NCBI GenBank assembly: GCA_024742485.1
Contig: JANSYK010000002.1
Location: forward strand, 992,001 to 1,056,000
From: Alphaproteobacteria bacterium
GTDB lineage: Bacteria > Pseudomonadota > Alphaproteobacteria > Rhizobiales > Rhizobiaceae
DNA: 64,000 nucleotides
Reading direction: 5' to 3'
A program made the position numbers and the translations under genes. The notes beneath the pieces were generated by a model, which saw only the letters and a program-made list of their open reading frames with translations, was not told the DNA's origin and ran no database searches. Shown in pieces: positions 25,761-35,646 of this stretch (positions are counted from its first letter, which is position 1; each line of letters opens with the position of its first letter).

Positions 25761-28700
25761 ATGCACGCGCTCACCGGTTGGTTCATCCGCAATCCCGTCG
25801 CCGCCAATCTTCTGATGGCGCTGATCCTGTTTCTAGGCATCCAGACGGCGCTTTCGATCCGGGTCGAGGGCTTTCCGCGCATTCCGGCCGAAACGGTCGA
25901 GATTGCCGTCGAATACCCGAACGCCACGGCCGAGCAGGTCGACCAATTGGTCACGCAGAAGATCGAGCAGGCGCTTGAGGGGCTGGAAGGTGTGCGCTCG
26001 ATCACATCCGTATCGTCCAACGGGTTGGCCAGTATCTCGGTGCGCCGGGCCGGCGGCGAAGCGCTTCAGGCGGTGCTTGATCGCGTGCGCCTGCGTATCG
26101 ACGGTCTGACTGACTTGCCCAAACAGGCGCGCCGCCCGGTGATCCAGACGTCAGCCTTCAACTTTCCGGCCCTGTATGTGAATCTTCACGGTCCAACCGA
26201 CCCGGCGACCCTTCAGACTCTTGCGCAACGCCTGAAGGAAGAACTTTTGGCCGAGCCGGAGCTGTCGCGTTTGCAGATCTGGGGGCTCATCCCGCGCGAT
26301 CTGCGCATCGAGATCGATCCCGACCAGTTGCGCCAGTTCGACATGACGATTGCCGACGTGACCGCTGCCATCCAGGCGAACTCGCTCGACTTCCAGTCCG
26401 GCCGATTGCGCACCCAAGGCGGAACGATTTTCCTGCGCGCCGATGATCGGGCGCTCTATGCGCCGGACTACGCCGTGCTGCCGATTGTCGAGCGGCCCGG
26501 CGGATCAAAGGTGCCGCTGGGCGATCTGGCAACGATCGAGGACGGATTTGCCGAAGGCGATTTCCTGTTCCGCCTCAATGGTGAACCAACTGTTGGCATG
26601 GAGGTCCTTGTCGGACAGAAAGAAAATCTCCTCGACATAAGCCGTGTTGTGCGAACTGTCGTCGAGGACTTCGAGGCGCAGCTGCCGCCATCGGTCAGCA
26701 TTTCGGTCTGGGGCGACAGTGCCGGCTATATTTCCGACCGACTGGCGCTTCTGCGTTCCAATGGCGTGCAGGGCCTGTTGCTCGTCACGCTGATGCTGTC
26801 GATCTTCCTGAATGTCCGGCTGGCCTTCTGGGTGGCGATGGGCATTCCGGTTTCGGTTGCCGGCGCCATTGCCGTGTCGGGTTCGAAATGGGTCGATTAT
26901 TCGCTCAACGATGTGACCACGTTCGGCCTGATCATCGCGCTGGGCATTCTGGTCGACGACGCTGTGGTGGTCGGCGAGAGTGTGTTCGAGGAACGGCGCA
27001 AGGTCGCCGATCCCGTCAAAGGCACCGAAATCGGGGTCGAACGCGTGTCCGTTGCCACGGTGTTCGGTGTCCTGACCACTATTGCCGCCTTCTATCCGAT
27101 GTTGCTGATCGACAATCCTCTGGGCAAGGTTCTGGCCGGCTTTTCCGGTATCGTCGTCCTGGCCCTGATCTTCTCGCTGATCGAGAGCAAACTCATCCTG
27201 CCGGCGCATCTGGCTCGCGTGCGGCTCGATATCGACCGACCGCATCTGCCGGCGCGGCTTTGGGGCGTGGTTCAGGATGCTGCGCGATCCGGTCTGACAT
27301 GGTTTCGTGATACCATCTACCAGCCCGTGCTCGTCCGCTCGGTTCACCACCGATTTGCCGTGCTGATCCTGTTTGCGGCCGCCGCCTTTGGTGGGCTGGG
27401 ACTGATGTTCAAGGGCAAGGTTCAGACGGTGTTCTTTCCCGAGGTGCCGGGTCAGATCATCACGGTCAACCTGGAGATGGATGCGCGTGCTCCATTTGCA
27501 CTGACCCGGGCCAATATCGACCGGATCGAACAGGTCGGACGTGACCTGAACGAAGAGCTGCAACGGAGCGCCGGCATGGAGATGCCGCCGATCGAGACCT
27601 TCTTTACCATCATTGAGGGTGCGGACGGCGCGCAGATGTTTGCCGAAATGCTGCCCGTCGCAGAGCGGCCGGGCGTGCCGATCCTTGATGTCGTGCGTCA
27701 ATGGCGCGAACGCGTTGGCCAGGTTGAAGGCGCGACGGAGCTTGAATTCACGGGTTCGGAATCGCTGGCTGGCGGATTTCAGATCAGGCTCGTTTCAAGA
27801 GACACGGATCGCCTGCGCCGGGCGAGCGGTGAAATGCGTGGCTTCCTCGCGACGCTCCGGGGCGTTTCGAATATCCGCGATAGCCTTCAGGGCGGTCAGC
27901 CTGAATTGCGGCTGCGTCTGCGACCGGAGGCCCGCAATCTCGGTTTCACCGCCGAAACTCTGGCAAGCCAGATCGGCTTCGGCTTCGGTGGCTCGGAGGT
28001 CACGCGCGTGCGCCGCGACGGTGCGGAAGTGCGCGTGGTCGTTCAAAATGCCCGCGCCGCCCGCGATACGATCGACGATCTGATGCGAAGCCGGCTGCGC
28101 AGCACGACCGGTTCCTGGGTTCCGCTGGCAACTGTTGCGGAAATCGAAGGCGCCTATGCCTCGGGAGCGGTGACGCGCCGAGACGGCAAGCGCATGAACC
28201 TGGTCTCGGCCACCATTGATCGCAGCCGTGTCGCACCTGAAGAGGTGGGACAGGCCGTGTTCGAACAGCTTGTACCGGAACTGAAAGCCAGACACCCCGG
28301 TGTCGACGTGATCGCCGCCGGCGAACTGGAGGAAATGGGTGAGATCAGGGGCGGTCTGATCAACGCGTTGATCCTGGCGGCTGTGCTGATCTATGTGCTG
28401 ATGGCCGTCCCGCTGAAAAGCTATTGGCAGCCTTTCGTGATCCTCGCCATTGTGCCGTTCGGCTTCATCGCCGCCGCCGTCGGCCATGTCATCATGGGCG
28501 TCTCGCTTTCGCTCCTGTCCTTTTTCGGCATGCTCGCGCTCACCGGCGTCATCGTCAATGACAGCCTGGTCATGATCACCCGGTACAATCAGGCGCGCGA
28601 CGATGGCGAGGCTGTTGCCGAGGCGTTGCGCACCGCCGGCACCGGCCGCTTCCGCGCCATCTTCCTGACCACGGCCACCACTGTCATCGGTCTGATGCCG

Positions 28701-28889
28701 CTGCTCACCGAAACCTCTGAACAGGCGCAGTATCTCATTCCGGCCGCGGTCTCGCTGGCCTTTGGCGAGCTGTTCGGCACGGCGCTCATGTTGATCCTGG
28801 TGCCGGTTCTGGTCGCCATTGCCGAAGACGTCATCGCATTGTTCCGCCCCACCATTCAGATCAAAAAAGGACAGATCGCAGCGCCATGA
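25761..28889 (+). CDS. RND multidrug efflux pump (AcrB/MmpL-type HAE family)
   Basis: 1042 residues, the usual length, with 12 membrane spans and two large periplasmic loops. The N terminus TGWFIRNPVAANLLMALILFLGI is typical, the proton-relay aspartates are in GILVDDAVVVGESVFEERR, and the second half has VPLKSYWQPFVILAIVPFG and the GVIVNDSLVMI segment. It exports hydrophobic or amphiphilic compounds using the proton gradient. Four-nt overlap with the DUF2141 gene. Long antisense frames here are shadows. Confidence 0.95.
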   Translation: MHALTGWFIRNPVAANLLMALILFLGIQTALSIRVEGFPRIPAETVEIAVEYPNATAEQVDQLVTQKIEQALEGLEGVRSITSVSSNGLASISVRRAGGEALQAVLDRVRLRIDGLTDLPKQARRPVIQTSAFNFPALYVNLHGPTDPATLQTLAQRLKEELLAEPELSRLQIWGLIPRDLRIEIDPDQLRQFDMTIADVTAAIQANSLDFQSGRLRTQGGTIFLRADDRALYAPDYAVLPIVERPGGSKVPLGDLATIEDGFAEGDFLFRLNGEPTVGMEVLVGQKENLLDISRVVRTVVEDFEAQLPPSVSISVWGDSAGYISDRLALLRSNGVQGLLLVTLMLSIFLNVRLAFWVAMGIPVSVAGAIAVSGSKWVDYSLNDVTTFGLIIALGILVDDAVVVGESVFEERRKVADPVKGTEIGVERVSVATVFGVLTTIAAFYPMLLIDNPLGKVLAGFSGIVVLALIFSLIESKLILPAHLARVRLDIDRPHLPARLWGVVQDAARSGLTWFRDTIYQPVLVRSVHHRFAVLILFAAAAFGGLGLMFKGKVQTVFFPEVPGQIITVNLEMDARAPFALTRANIDRIEQVGRDLNEELQRSAGMEMPPIETFFTIIEGADGAQMFAEMLPVAERPGVPILDVVRQWRERVGQVEGATELEFTGSESLAGGFQIRLVSRDTDRLRRASGEMRGFLATLRGVSNIRDSLQGGQPELRLRLRPEARNLGFTAETLASQIGFGFGGSEVTRVRRDGAEVRVVVQNARAARDTIDDLMRSRLRSTTGSWVPLATVAEIEGAYASGAVTRRDGKRMNLVSATIDRSRVAPEEVGQAVFEQLVPELKARHPGVDVIAAGELEEMGEIRGGLINALILAAVLIYVLMAVPLKSYWQPFVILAIVPFGFIAAAVGHVIMGVSLSLLSFFGMLALTGVIVNDSLVMITRYNQARDDGEAVAEALRTAGTGRFRAIFLTTATTVIGLMPLLTETSEQAQYLIPAAVSLAFGELFGTALMLILVPVLVAIAEDVIALFRPTIQIKKGQIAAP

Positions 28890-29311
28890 ATCCATATCTT
28901 GCAGCCGCATTGGCCACCTTTGCGGCCATCATCACGGCATCCCCGGCCGTCGCCGAAGGACTGAACCTGACCATTGACGGCGTTCGCAATGCCAATGGTT
29001 CGGTTCTCGTGCTGGTTTTCGACGATGCGACCGCGTTTGAACAACTCGATTGGGCGAATGCCGTCCTGGTCGCCGCCCTGCCGGCGCGCGCCGGCCGTGT
29101 CTCACGCCGCTTCGCCGAACTGACCGGCGACCCCTATGCGGTAGTTGTCCTCCATGACGAAAATGACGATCAGGACCTGAACTACGAAGGGCAGAACCTG
29201 TTGGAGGGCATTGGCGCTACCGGCGCCACAACATCCGCACCCTATCCGAGCTTCAGCCAGGCTGCGGTCAGGCCCGGCAAGGTGACGGTGCGCGTCCATT
29301 ACGATCAGTAG
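28886..29311 (+). CDS. DUF2141 secreted protein
   Basis: 141 residues with a signal peptide (MNPYLAAALATFAAIITASPAVA) and a small beta-sandwich domain matching DUF2141: LNLTIDGVRNANGSVLVLVFDD, YAVVVLHDENDDQDLNYEG and the C-terminal KVTVRVHYDQ. Function unknown; periplasmic. Translationally coupled to the RND gene by an ATGA overlap, so it is probably an accessory of the efflux system. Confidence 0.85.
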   Translation: MNPYLAAALATFAAIITASPAVAEGLNLTIDGVRNANGSVLVLVFDDATAFEQLDWANAVLVAALPARAGRVSRRFAELTGDPYAVVVLHDENDDQDLNYEGQNLLEGIGATGATTSAPYPSFSQAAVRPGKVTVRVHYDQ

Positions 29312-29317
29312 GCATCC

Positions 29318-30193
29318 ATGCTGACCAACAAAGATCTGACCATTGGGACGCTTCTGCACGTCTTTCGCCTGCGAATCCTGCTGCCCTGGGCTATGGTCCT
29401 CGCCGAAACGAGCCTGATGGCGCTCATCCCGTTGTTTATCGGGTTTGCCATTGATGGCTTGCTGGCAGGGACCAGCCGGGAGCTATGGACACTTGCCGCA
29501 ATCATGTTGGCGCTGGTCGTCGTCGCTGTCATACGCCGGGTTTATGACACCCGGGTCTACGCCGCGATTCGGGTCGAATTGGGCAAGGAACAGGCAGCGC
29601 GATCCGCCGACCTGCCGGTCTCAGCGCTGAACGCGCGTCTCGGCATGGGGCGCGAGCTCGTCGATTTTTTGGAACAGACCCTGCCTGAGGCCATGGCGGC
29701 GGCGGTTCAACTGACCATCGCCCTCATTGTGCTCTACGCCTTTGCGCCCGTGCTGGCCTTGGCCGGTGGTGTCGCGGCGTTGGTCATGTTGGCCATCTAC
29801 GCCCTGTTTCACCGACGTTTCTTTCACTTGAACGGCGCTCTCAACCAACAGACCGAAAAGCAGGTACATGTGCTTGAACAACGCAAGGCGCGGCCGGTGC
29901 GGGCACATCTGATGCGGCTGCGTCATCATGAAGTTCGACTGTCCGATACAGAAGCCGTGCTTTATGGCGCGATCTTCATCGTTCTGCTTGGCCTGATCTT
30001 GTTCAATCTCTGGTTTGCCGCGACCGAACTCAAGATCACATTCGGTACGATCTTCTCGATCATCAGCTACTCATGGGAATTTGTTGAAAGCGCCTTGGCG
30101 CTGCCGTTTACGCTGCAGAGCTGGTCGCGTCTTTCGGAAATCATGCGGCGGTTGAACACGAAAAACCCGATTGCCGAGGCGCCGCCGCGATAG
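29318..30193 (+). CDS. ABC-transporter six-helix membrane domain protein lacking an ATPase domain
   Basis: 291 residues with about six hydrophobic segments in the pattern of an ABC exporter transmembrane domain (MVLAETSLMALIPLFIGFAIDGLLAG; VVAVIRRVYDTRVYAAIRVELG). No Walker A, signature or Walker B motif follows and the frame ends shortly after the sixth segment, so there is no nucleotide-binding domain. Stand-alone proteins of this kind are known but uncharacterised. Seven nt after the DUF2141 gene; last gene of the efflux operon. Confidence 0.85.
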   Translation: MLTNKDLTIGTLLHVFRLRILLPWAMVLAETSLMALIPLFIGFAIDGLLAGTSRELWTLAAIMLALVVVAVIRRVYDTRVYAAIRVELGKEQAARSADLPVSALNARLGMGRELVDFLEQTLPEAMAAAVQLTIALIVLYAFAPVLALAGGVAALVMLAIYALFHRRFFHLNGALNQQTEKQVHVLEQRKARPVRAHLMRLRHHEVRLSDTEAVLYGAIFIVLLGLILFNLWFAATELKITFGTIFSIISYSWEFVESALALPFTLQSWSRLSEIMRRLNTKNPIAEAPPR

Positions 30194-30199
30194 GGTGCT

Positions 30200-30400
30200 T
30201 TGCCGGGCAATATCGCGCTCCAAGCGCTGCGCGCTCTCCAATGGGGCCAGATCAAGCTGCGAAAGCTGACGACCATCCATGTGAAACTGTTCGATAGGGG
30301 GCAGTCTGCAACGAGGAGCCTGCTCTTTCAGCTTGCGGGGCATGCGGCTGGTCCCTGCGAACGCTCCCTTCAAGAGACGCGAGTTGGCACGTGCTCTTGA
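30200..30400 (+). pseudogene. Remnant of a LacI-type regulator C terminus
   Basis: An open stretch of 66 codons that aligns with the last ~60 residues of the LacI-type protein at 22727: both share IAL, then LQxGQI, KLTTI, a Phe-Asp pair, and a Q-L-x-G ending. Nothing upstream encodes the DNA-binding or main effector domain, and it begins right after the ABC-domain gene. I read it as a decayed fragment. A chance resemblance is possible but the order of matches is good. Confidence 0.6.
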
Positions 30401-30471
30401 AGGATATCCTTGGTTCCGGGTGTCCCGGGCAAGCCGGTAGCCGTCTCCCAATGGGCGATCGGCCCGTGCCC

Positions 30472-30750
30472 TCAGCGCATGTCAATCGATTCCAGGTATG
30501 TCATCGTTTCGGGCGATGCGGTGAAAAGTGTCGCGAGATCGCTCCAGATCGCCTGGATCTGTTCCGTGGCAGCGGTTGCGGCGGTTTGAGATTCGTAAAC
30601 CGCGAATGTGACACCCGAGCCATCTGCATTCCAGACGACGTGGCACGAGACAATACCAGGCACGGCCATGATTTGCTCGCGTTTGGCTTCCACGTTCGAT
30701 CGTACGGCCGTTGTGTCGTTCGCCTTCCAGGCGGTCATGCGGGTAAACAC
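30472..30750 (-). CDS. Small dimeric alpha/beta-barrel (ABM-like) protein
   Basis: 92 residues. The pattern of a ferredoxin-like strand-helix-strand unit (MFTRMTAWKANDTTAV... IVSCHVVWNADGSGVTFAVYES... AATEQIQAIWSDLATLF) resembles antibiotic-biosynthesis-monooxygenase-like or stress-responsive barrel proteins. No catalytic residues can be assigned. Single gene between two pseudogene regions. Confidence 0.65.
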   Translation of the reverse strand: MFTRMTAWKANDTTAVRSNVEAKREQIMAVPGIVSCHVVWNADGSGVTFAVYESQTAATAATEQIQAIWSDLATLFTASPETMTYLESIDMR

Positions 30751-30863
30751 TGTCTGTCTCCTTCTGTTTCAATGAGCATCAGGATCCTGAACACGCGTGC
30801 GGTGTCTGGACGTCGTCCAACCCGCCTTGCGTCAAATCCATGGTGCAAAGACAGGTATGGCGG

Positions 30864-32149
30864 CTACGAGCGCCGCCCGCATGGGCAAATTTGCCTATTC
30901 CGGGTTCTTTTTTGGGGCAGCCGGTTGGTCGTCCCGGCCCTGACCTCGTCGCCCTCGAACAAGGTGCCGACGGTGCGAAACACCAAGAGCGCGTCCAACA
31001 GGCTGGTATTCGAGGCGACACCGGTCTTGTCGTAGATTGTCTGAATCTGGTTGCGGATGGTCTTGGGCGAACGCCCGAACGCCTCGGCGATTTGAGGCAC
31101 CTTCCGGCCCTTTAAGAGCTCCTTGCAGACTTCGGCCTCACGGGCTGTCAGGTCGAACACATCCTCCAGCAATGCTGTCGAAATGGCATCATTCGATGTC
31201 TGTCCAACCACAATGGCGTACAGACGCTCTTCCGCCAGCAGGTGGCGATCGATGGCGCTGGCTTCGCGCAGGGCCGGGCGAAAGGGAGCGATGACAAGCG
31301 ACAGCGGATCCGCTTCCCCCTCCAGCCGCATACCCCCCGGTGCCTGATGTGCCGCAAGCTGCTTCGGCTTGTTGTGGAGCGCCCTGGTGTCGAGCGGATC
31401 CGACAGGTTCAGGATGCCGGCTGCACTGACCTTGAACGGTGCGTTTCGGTCGATCATTCGTCTCCCGGCAGCATTGCCAAGCAGGTATTTTCCGGCCGCA
31501 TCGGTGACGATCAGGGGCAGGACAATCCCGTCAATGAACCCGGCAAAAACCTCATTGGCCCGTTTCGACAGGGCAATTGCCCGCGCCAGTTTGGTTGCCC
31601 GCAGCACGTGGGGTGACAGAAGCTTCAGCAGATTGAAGAGCGGGTCATGGATCTGTTCCTCCTGCTACGGGTCGGCCGGCAGGGCAAAACCGATCATTAC
31701 GCCCTTGTCGCCCAAATGCTCGATCTTCATCTGCAAAGCGTGTTTGAAACCGGCGGGTTCCAGCAGCTCCTTGTAAATCGGCGTCTGGACCCAGATTGAT
31801 TCTTCGAAAAAGTTCTTGGTGCGCGCGACAAACCCGTTCTGCATATGTCGCATGCCTTCGGCTACGGCCATCGAGACGGGCGTGGCAAGATTGAGATAAT
31901 CCGGAACATTCAGGCCCTGCTCCATAAGATCAACCGGTGTCTGATCGCGATAGAACTCGTGCCCCCCGAATGGGTGTATTCCGGCAAGAGGCCATTTTCA
32001 TCATAGGCATAAACATTCGCGCCAACGCCCGGAAACAGTGTGGTCAGGCGATCCTGCAGAGATTGCCAGGGTCGCGGTTCAAAAGCGGAATCATAGACCA
32101 AGCCAATGAGTTCGCTCAGCTCTTCCGGGGACAGGTTCACTTCACTCAT
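30864..32149 (-). pseudogene. LuxR-type regulator broken by a frameshift and an in-frame stop
   Basis: Three consecutive pieces read as one protein of about 425 residues: an N-terminal part from ATG 32149, a middle part to 31665, and a C-terminal part to 30864 ending in a LuxR helix-turn-helix (LTAREAEVCKELLKGRKVPQIAEAFGRSPKTIRNQIQTIYDKTG). Adding one base to the six-base C run at 31962-31967 joins the first two in frame; the second and third are in the same frame, separated only by a TAG at 31665-31667. Two independent lesions argue for a real pseudogene; a sequencing error could explain the homopolymer one. Confidence 0.85.
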
Positions 32150-32431
32150 ATGGACATTAGATATCCAGTACGCAGTTGGCCGCAAGGACTAAACACGCGC
32201 CGGCCCGAGGGTCGATCAATGAGTCCTGATCCTAGCAGCGCAAAGGGCGCAAAGTCAGCGGATTGTCGGATTGGATGATGCACAGGTGACGGTCGCGTTC
32301 GGACAATCCTTCCACTGCCGTCAATCGGATCACCACATGAACAAGCAACGCAGGAAAAAAGTTTGCGCTGCCAAGGATTATCGTCTGAATTACGTCTTAT
32401 CTGGTATCGGTCCCGGAAAACGGAGTTTATT

Positions 32432-33160
32432 ATGGTGTGGAGAATCCTGATCCTCGTTGTCTTGCTCGTGATGGTTCCGTTCGGTGCCATCGCAGCAGAA
32501 ATCAAAGGGTCCGCCCTGTATCGCGAGCGAATTGCGATGCCGCCAGAGGCACTATTTTTGGCCCGCGTGTTCGATGTTTCAGACAACGACCTGACGGAGT
32601 TGGGCCGTCATGAAGGCGTCGGAGACGCCGGACCGCCTTACGAATTCTCCATCGCACTGGATGACGCTCGGATTTCGCAGAACGCCCGTTTGACCATACG
32701 CGCGGAGGTCATTCTCAAGGATCGTCCCCAATTTGTCGCTGAACGCGCACTGGACAGTCCGAATCAAGATGGACTCATGCTCATCATGAAACGACCCGCT
32801 GATAAAGCGGCGGCGTTGCGCAACACCTTCTGGCGACTGGATCAGATCGGGCAGGCACCGGTTCCCGGCGGTGTCACGCAAACCGAACCTCATCTGATCC
32901 TGGAGGCCGGTGCTGAGGGCGCTTTCAGTGCGACAGTGGGGTGCAATCAGATGCGTGGTCAAGTGGCAATTGATGGCGCAGCCCTGACTTTTTCGCCGGG
33001 CGCGACGACAATGATGGCCTGCCCGGAACCCCTGGGGACATTGGAACAGGCCTTCTCGCAGTCGCTTGCGGAGGTTGCAAGCTTCAGGATCGAAGGAGAA
33101 ACACTGTTCCTGCTCGACGAGAAGGGCCGAGTTCAGGCCAAATTCACCGCCGTCCATTAG
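32432..33160 (+). CDS. YbaY-like plus META domain envelope protein
   Basis: 242 residues from ATG 32432 (CGGAG upstream). Signal peptide MVWRILILVVLLVMVPFGAIA without a lipobox cysteine, a YbaY-type beta domain (about 22-125: GSALYRERIAMPPEALFLARVFDVS) and a META/HslJ-like domain (about 135-240: NTFWRLDQIGQ, CNQMRGQVAIDG, TTMMACPEPLGTLEQAF). Proteins with these domains are envelope-located and linked to stress or antibiotic tolerance. Its stop codon TAG overlaps the start of repeat copy C. Confidence 0.82.
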   Translation: MVWRILILVVLLVMVPFGAIAAEIKGSALYRERIAMPPEALFLARVFDVSDNDLTELGRHEGVGDAGPPYEFSIALDDARISQNARLTIRAEVILKDRPQFVAERALDSPNQDGLMLIMKRPADKAAALRNTFWRLDQIGQAPVPGGVTQTEPHLILEAGAEGAFSATVGCNQMRGQVAIDGAALTFSPGATTMMACPEPLGTLEQAFSQSLAEVASFRIEGETLFLLDEKGRVQAKFTAVH

Positions 33161-33255
33161 ACCGTTTTACGTTTTGTCAGAAACGGGACAGCGGTGTCGG
33201 CCCTTGATTGTGTTGGTGCATTCAGGTTTTGCCGATTCCGTCAAATCCTGAATTG
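33158..33255 (+). repeat. Two-hairpin intergenic repeat, copy C
   Basis: 98 bp beginning TAGACCG, where the TAG is the stop codon of the preceding gene. Second stem ATTCAGGTTTTG / CAAATCCTGAAT has one mismatch, and the seventh pair is G-C where copies A and B have T-A. It lies between convergent genes. Confidence 0.85.
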
Positions 33256-33263
33256 CCTTGGCG

Positions 33264-34436
33264 TCATTCGAGCTTTGCCAGGTAAGCCGTTACCAGATCG
33301 CAGTCGGGATTGTTGGTCACGGTCCGGGAAACCTCCGACCAGCCGAGCGGCGTATTGGCATGTTCCTCATCCAGCAGGCTGACATCGGCTCCGGCGCCAA
33401 CCAGGATCCGGACCATGGCAAGGTTCCCGTTCCAGGCCGCCGAATGCAGGGCCGTTTCACGTGATCCGGAAGATGACCGGGCATTCGGATTGGCGCCATT
33501 CGACAACATCCATGTGACGAGTTCGGTGTGTTTGAAATCCACTGCTGCCTTGAAAACCGGATCCGCAAACACCTGGCTTGGAGACGACTGCGCGCGGCGT
33601 TCCAGCGCTTCGTGATTGCCCATCCTCGCCAGTTCCTCCGGCTTGATCTGCTTTCCGTGGCGGACCATCGCCTCAAGAAGCGGTTGCCCTCTTGTCCCAA
33701 GACGGCTCAGCGCCTCCATGGCGTCGGCGCCCCAGCGATCCTTCCCGTCGGGCGAGACGCCAAGTGCAAGCAGGCGTTCGATTGCCATTTCTGTGCGCGC
33801 GAGCGCAAGCAGCGAACCCGAAGGCCTGGCAATCATCGGAGGAAGACGCTCGTCAGCGAGCAGGGTTTCCACCTTTTCGTCATCTGCCATCAGCAGCGCC
33901 TCGCACAGTCCGATGGTCGCACCTTTGGCCACCAGCCGGTCGATCATTGCCGATCGTCGCCTTGAGGAGGCCAGCATCAAAGGCGACCAGTTGTCGTAGT
34001 CACGGTTGCTGCCATCGGGATCGGCGCCGGCCTCCAAAAGGAATTCGAAGACGTCATGCCTGTTTGTCTCCACGGCAACGTGCAGTGGCTGCGGTCGTCC
34101 GCCCCAGAAGGGATGGGCGGTGACCACATTGACAAGGCCCGGCGTTTTCCGCACGGCCTGCCTGATGTCGTCCAGGTCTCCCCGTCCGACCAATTGCAGA
34201 AAGTGGACATTCGGATCCACGGCATCGTCGGGATGGCTCTGCGATGATTGAGACGCACCGGCTTCGATGGTTTGCCGCATGCTTCGCCAACTTGGAAAAC
34301 CATATTCGCGGGCCAGGAAAAATTGGGCGTCTGCGAGTTTCGCCTCACGGCCTTCTTCCCGCCATTGGCGCAGCAACTGTTTTGCCGATTTCTTCAACCA
34401 GCCGAGATTGGCATTGTCAGGTAGGGAATGTGTCAT
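33264..34436 (-). CDS. Ankyrin-repeat protein
   Basis: 390 residues from ATG 34436. At least four ankyrin-like units are visible, e.g. PLHVAVETNRHDVFEFLLEAGADPDG, SPLMLASSRRRSAMIDRLVAKGA, and ETALHSAAWNGNLAMVRILVGAGADVSLLD. The N-terminal ~70 residues (LKKSAKQLLRQWREEG) are charged and helical. Ankyrin repeats mediate protein contacts; the partner is unknown. Soluble and probably cytoplasmic. Confidence 0.88.
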   Translation of the reverse strand: MTHSLPDNANLGWLKKSAKQLLRQWREEGREAKLADAQFFLAREYGFPSWRSMRQTIEAGASQSSQSHPDDAVDPNVHFLQLVGRGDLDDIRQAVRKTPGLVNVVTAHPFWGGRPQPLHVAVETNRHDVFEFLLEAGADPDGSNRDYDNWSPLMLASSRRRSAMIDRLVAKGATIGLCEALLMADDEKVETLLADERLPPMIARPSGSLLALARTEMAIERLLALGVSPDGKDRWGADAMEALSRLGTRGQPLLEAMVRHGKQIKPEELARMGNHEALERRAQSSPSQVFADPVFKAAVDFKHTELVTWMLSNGANPNARSSSGSRETALHSAAWNGNLAMVRILVGAGADVSLLDEEHANTPLGWSEVSRTVTNNPDCDLVTAYLAKLE

Positions 34437-34710
34437 CAGGATTCTTCTTTCCATCAGGCCCGGTGTCCGCATGACAGGCAGGAAAAAAGCATCTGTGGTC
34501 AGTTGCTGAAGGTGGGTTCAACCCTTTTCGCGGACCGAGTGTCGCCCTGACGACATTTGGAGAATAGGAAATTCATTGCGAAGCGGTCAATACACCCATT
34601 GTGTTTGTGCCGCTGAGCGGGCAACCGCCTCGAATTGCCATGCAGAGATTGCATCGATATCGACCCTGGGGATTGCCGCTGTAGGGGGTTTGAGCGGGCG
34701 CGGCACTCCT

Positions 34711-35604
34711 TCAATTCTGAACCCGGATACGATCGAAGTAAGAGATCACGGTCTTGATGGCACCGTATCCCAGGGAACTCTTTCTCACATGAACACCCGC
34801 GTCGCGAGGGTGCATCCGATGCAGAACCGGCCGAATGACCAATCCCTCCTTTTCGACGACATCGGCAAGTTGCAGCGGAGCGGACATGACGAAGTGTCCG
34901 GTTTTGACCAGTCGGACACCGGTAGCCAGCGATGTCGTTCGAATATCGATAAGCGTTTGCTTCGAACCCTTGGGAAGCGTGTACTGCTCGATTCGCTGTT
35001 CTGTTACCGGATCGATGGTGAAGCTCACCCAACGGTATCCCGCAAGATCGGCCGGATTGATCGTGTCGGTTTGTGATACGGGGTCGTCTTTTCGAAGGAC
35101 GATCCCGTGTTCAACCCGCGTGACGTGCCTTGTGGAGATCGACGAGTCGATCTCGTCTTTGGCGAGTATGCCGAGATACACATCAATTTCCCCGAACCGC
35201 AGCAGTTTTCCCATGCTCTCGCGGTGTTCCGTCTTCAGGTCGAGTTTTAGGTCCGGATATTGCTGGAGCAGATCGACAAACAAACCGGCAACCCAGTTGA
35301 GGTGAAAAACGGGACCCGCGCCTATCTTCAATTTCGACAAGCCGGCTGAGGAGATAACAGCGATTTCTTCCAGCCCGTCATGATATTCTCGTTCGATGCG
35401 CTTCGCCCGCAAAAAAAACTTCTCGCCCGCCTCGGTCAGCGACATGCCTCGGCGGTCGCGGTGGAAAAGCGCAGTCCCCAAGTCGGCTTCCAGGGTGGCA
35501 ATGCGTTTGGTGACCGAGGACTGAGCGAGATGGATGGTGGAGGCCGCCGCAGTGATCGATCCTCCCCGGGCCACCGCCAGAAACGCTTTCAGGCCCTTGT
35601 CCAT
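34711..35604 (-). CDS. LysR family transcriptional regulator
   Basis: 297 residues: N-terminal helix-turn-helix MDKGLKAFLAVARGGSITAAASTIHLAQSSVTKRIATLEADLG and a substrate-binding effector domain starting LKIGAGPVFHLNWVAGLF. Divergent from the second sulfatase gene, 98 bp away, so it probably regulates the sulfatase-tctCBA operon. The 274 bp downstream, to the ankyrin gene, hold nothing I recognise. Confidence 0.92.
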   Translation of the reverse strand: MDKGLKAFLAVARGGSITAAASTIHLAQSSVTKRIATLEADLGTALFHRDRRGMSLTEAGEKFFLRAKRIEREYHDGLEEIAVISSAGLSKLKIGAGPVFHLNWVAGLFVDLLQQYPDLKLDLKTEHRESMGKLLRFGEIDVYLGILAKDEIDSSISTRHVTRVEHGIVLRKDDPVSQTDTINPADLAGYRWVSFTIDPVTEQRIEQYTLPKGSKQTLIDIRTTSLATGVRLVKTGHFVMSAPLQLADVVEKEGLVIRPVLHRMHPRDAGVHVRKSSLGYGAIKTVISYFDRIRVQN

Positions 35605-35646
35605 GGTATTCCTTTTTCGAAATCATACCGCACTTAATCTCACTTT

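Noticed and set aside
26505-27701. 398-codon minus-strand frame inside the RND pump gene
   Set aside because: Antisense shadow of a clearly conserved gene; low-complexity His/Gln/Arg-rich product.
23816-32233. Identical 16-mer AATGAGTCCTGATCCT at 23816 and 32218
   Set aside because: About one such match is expected by chance in 64 kb when both strands are considered; flanking similarity is only a few bases.
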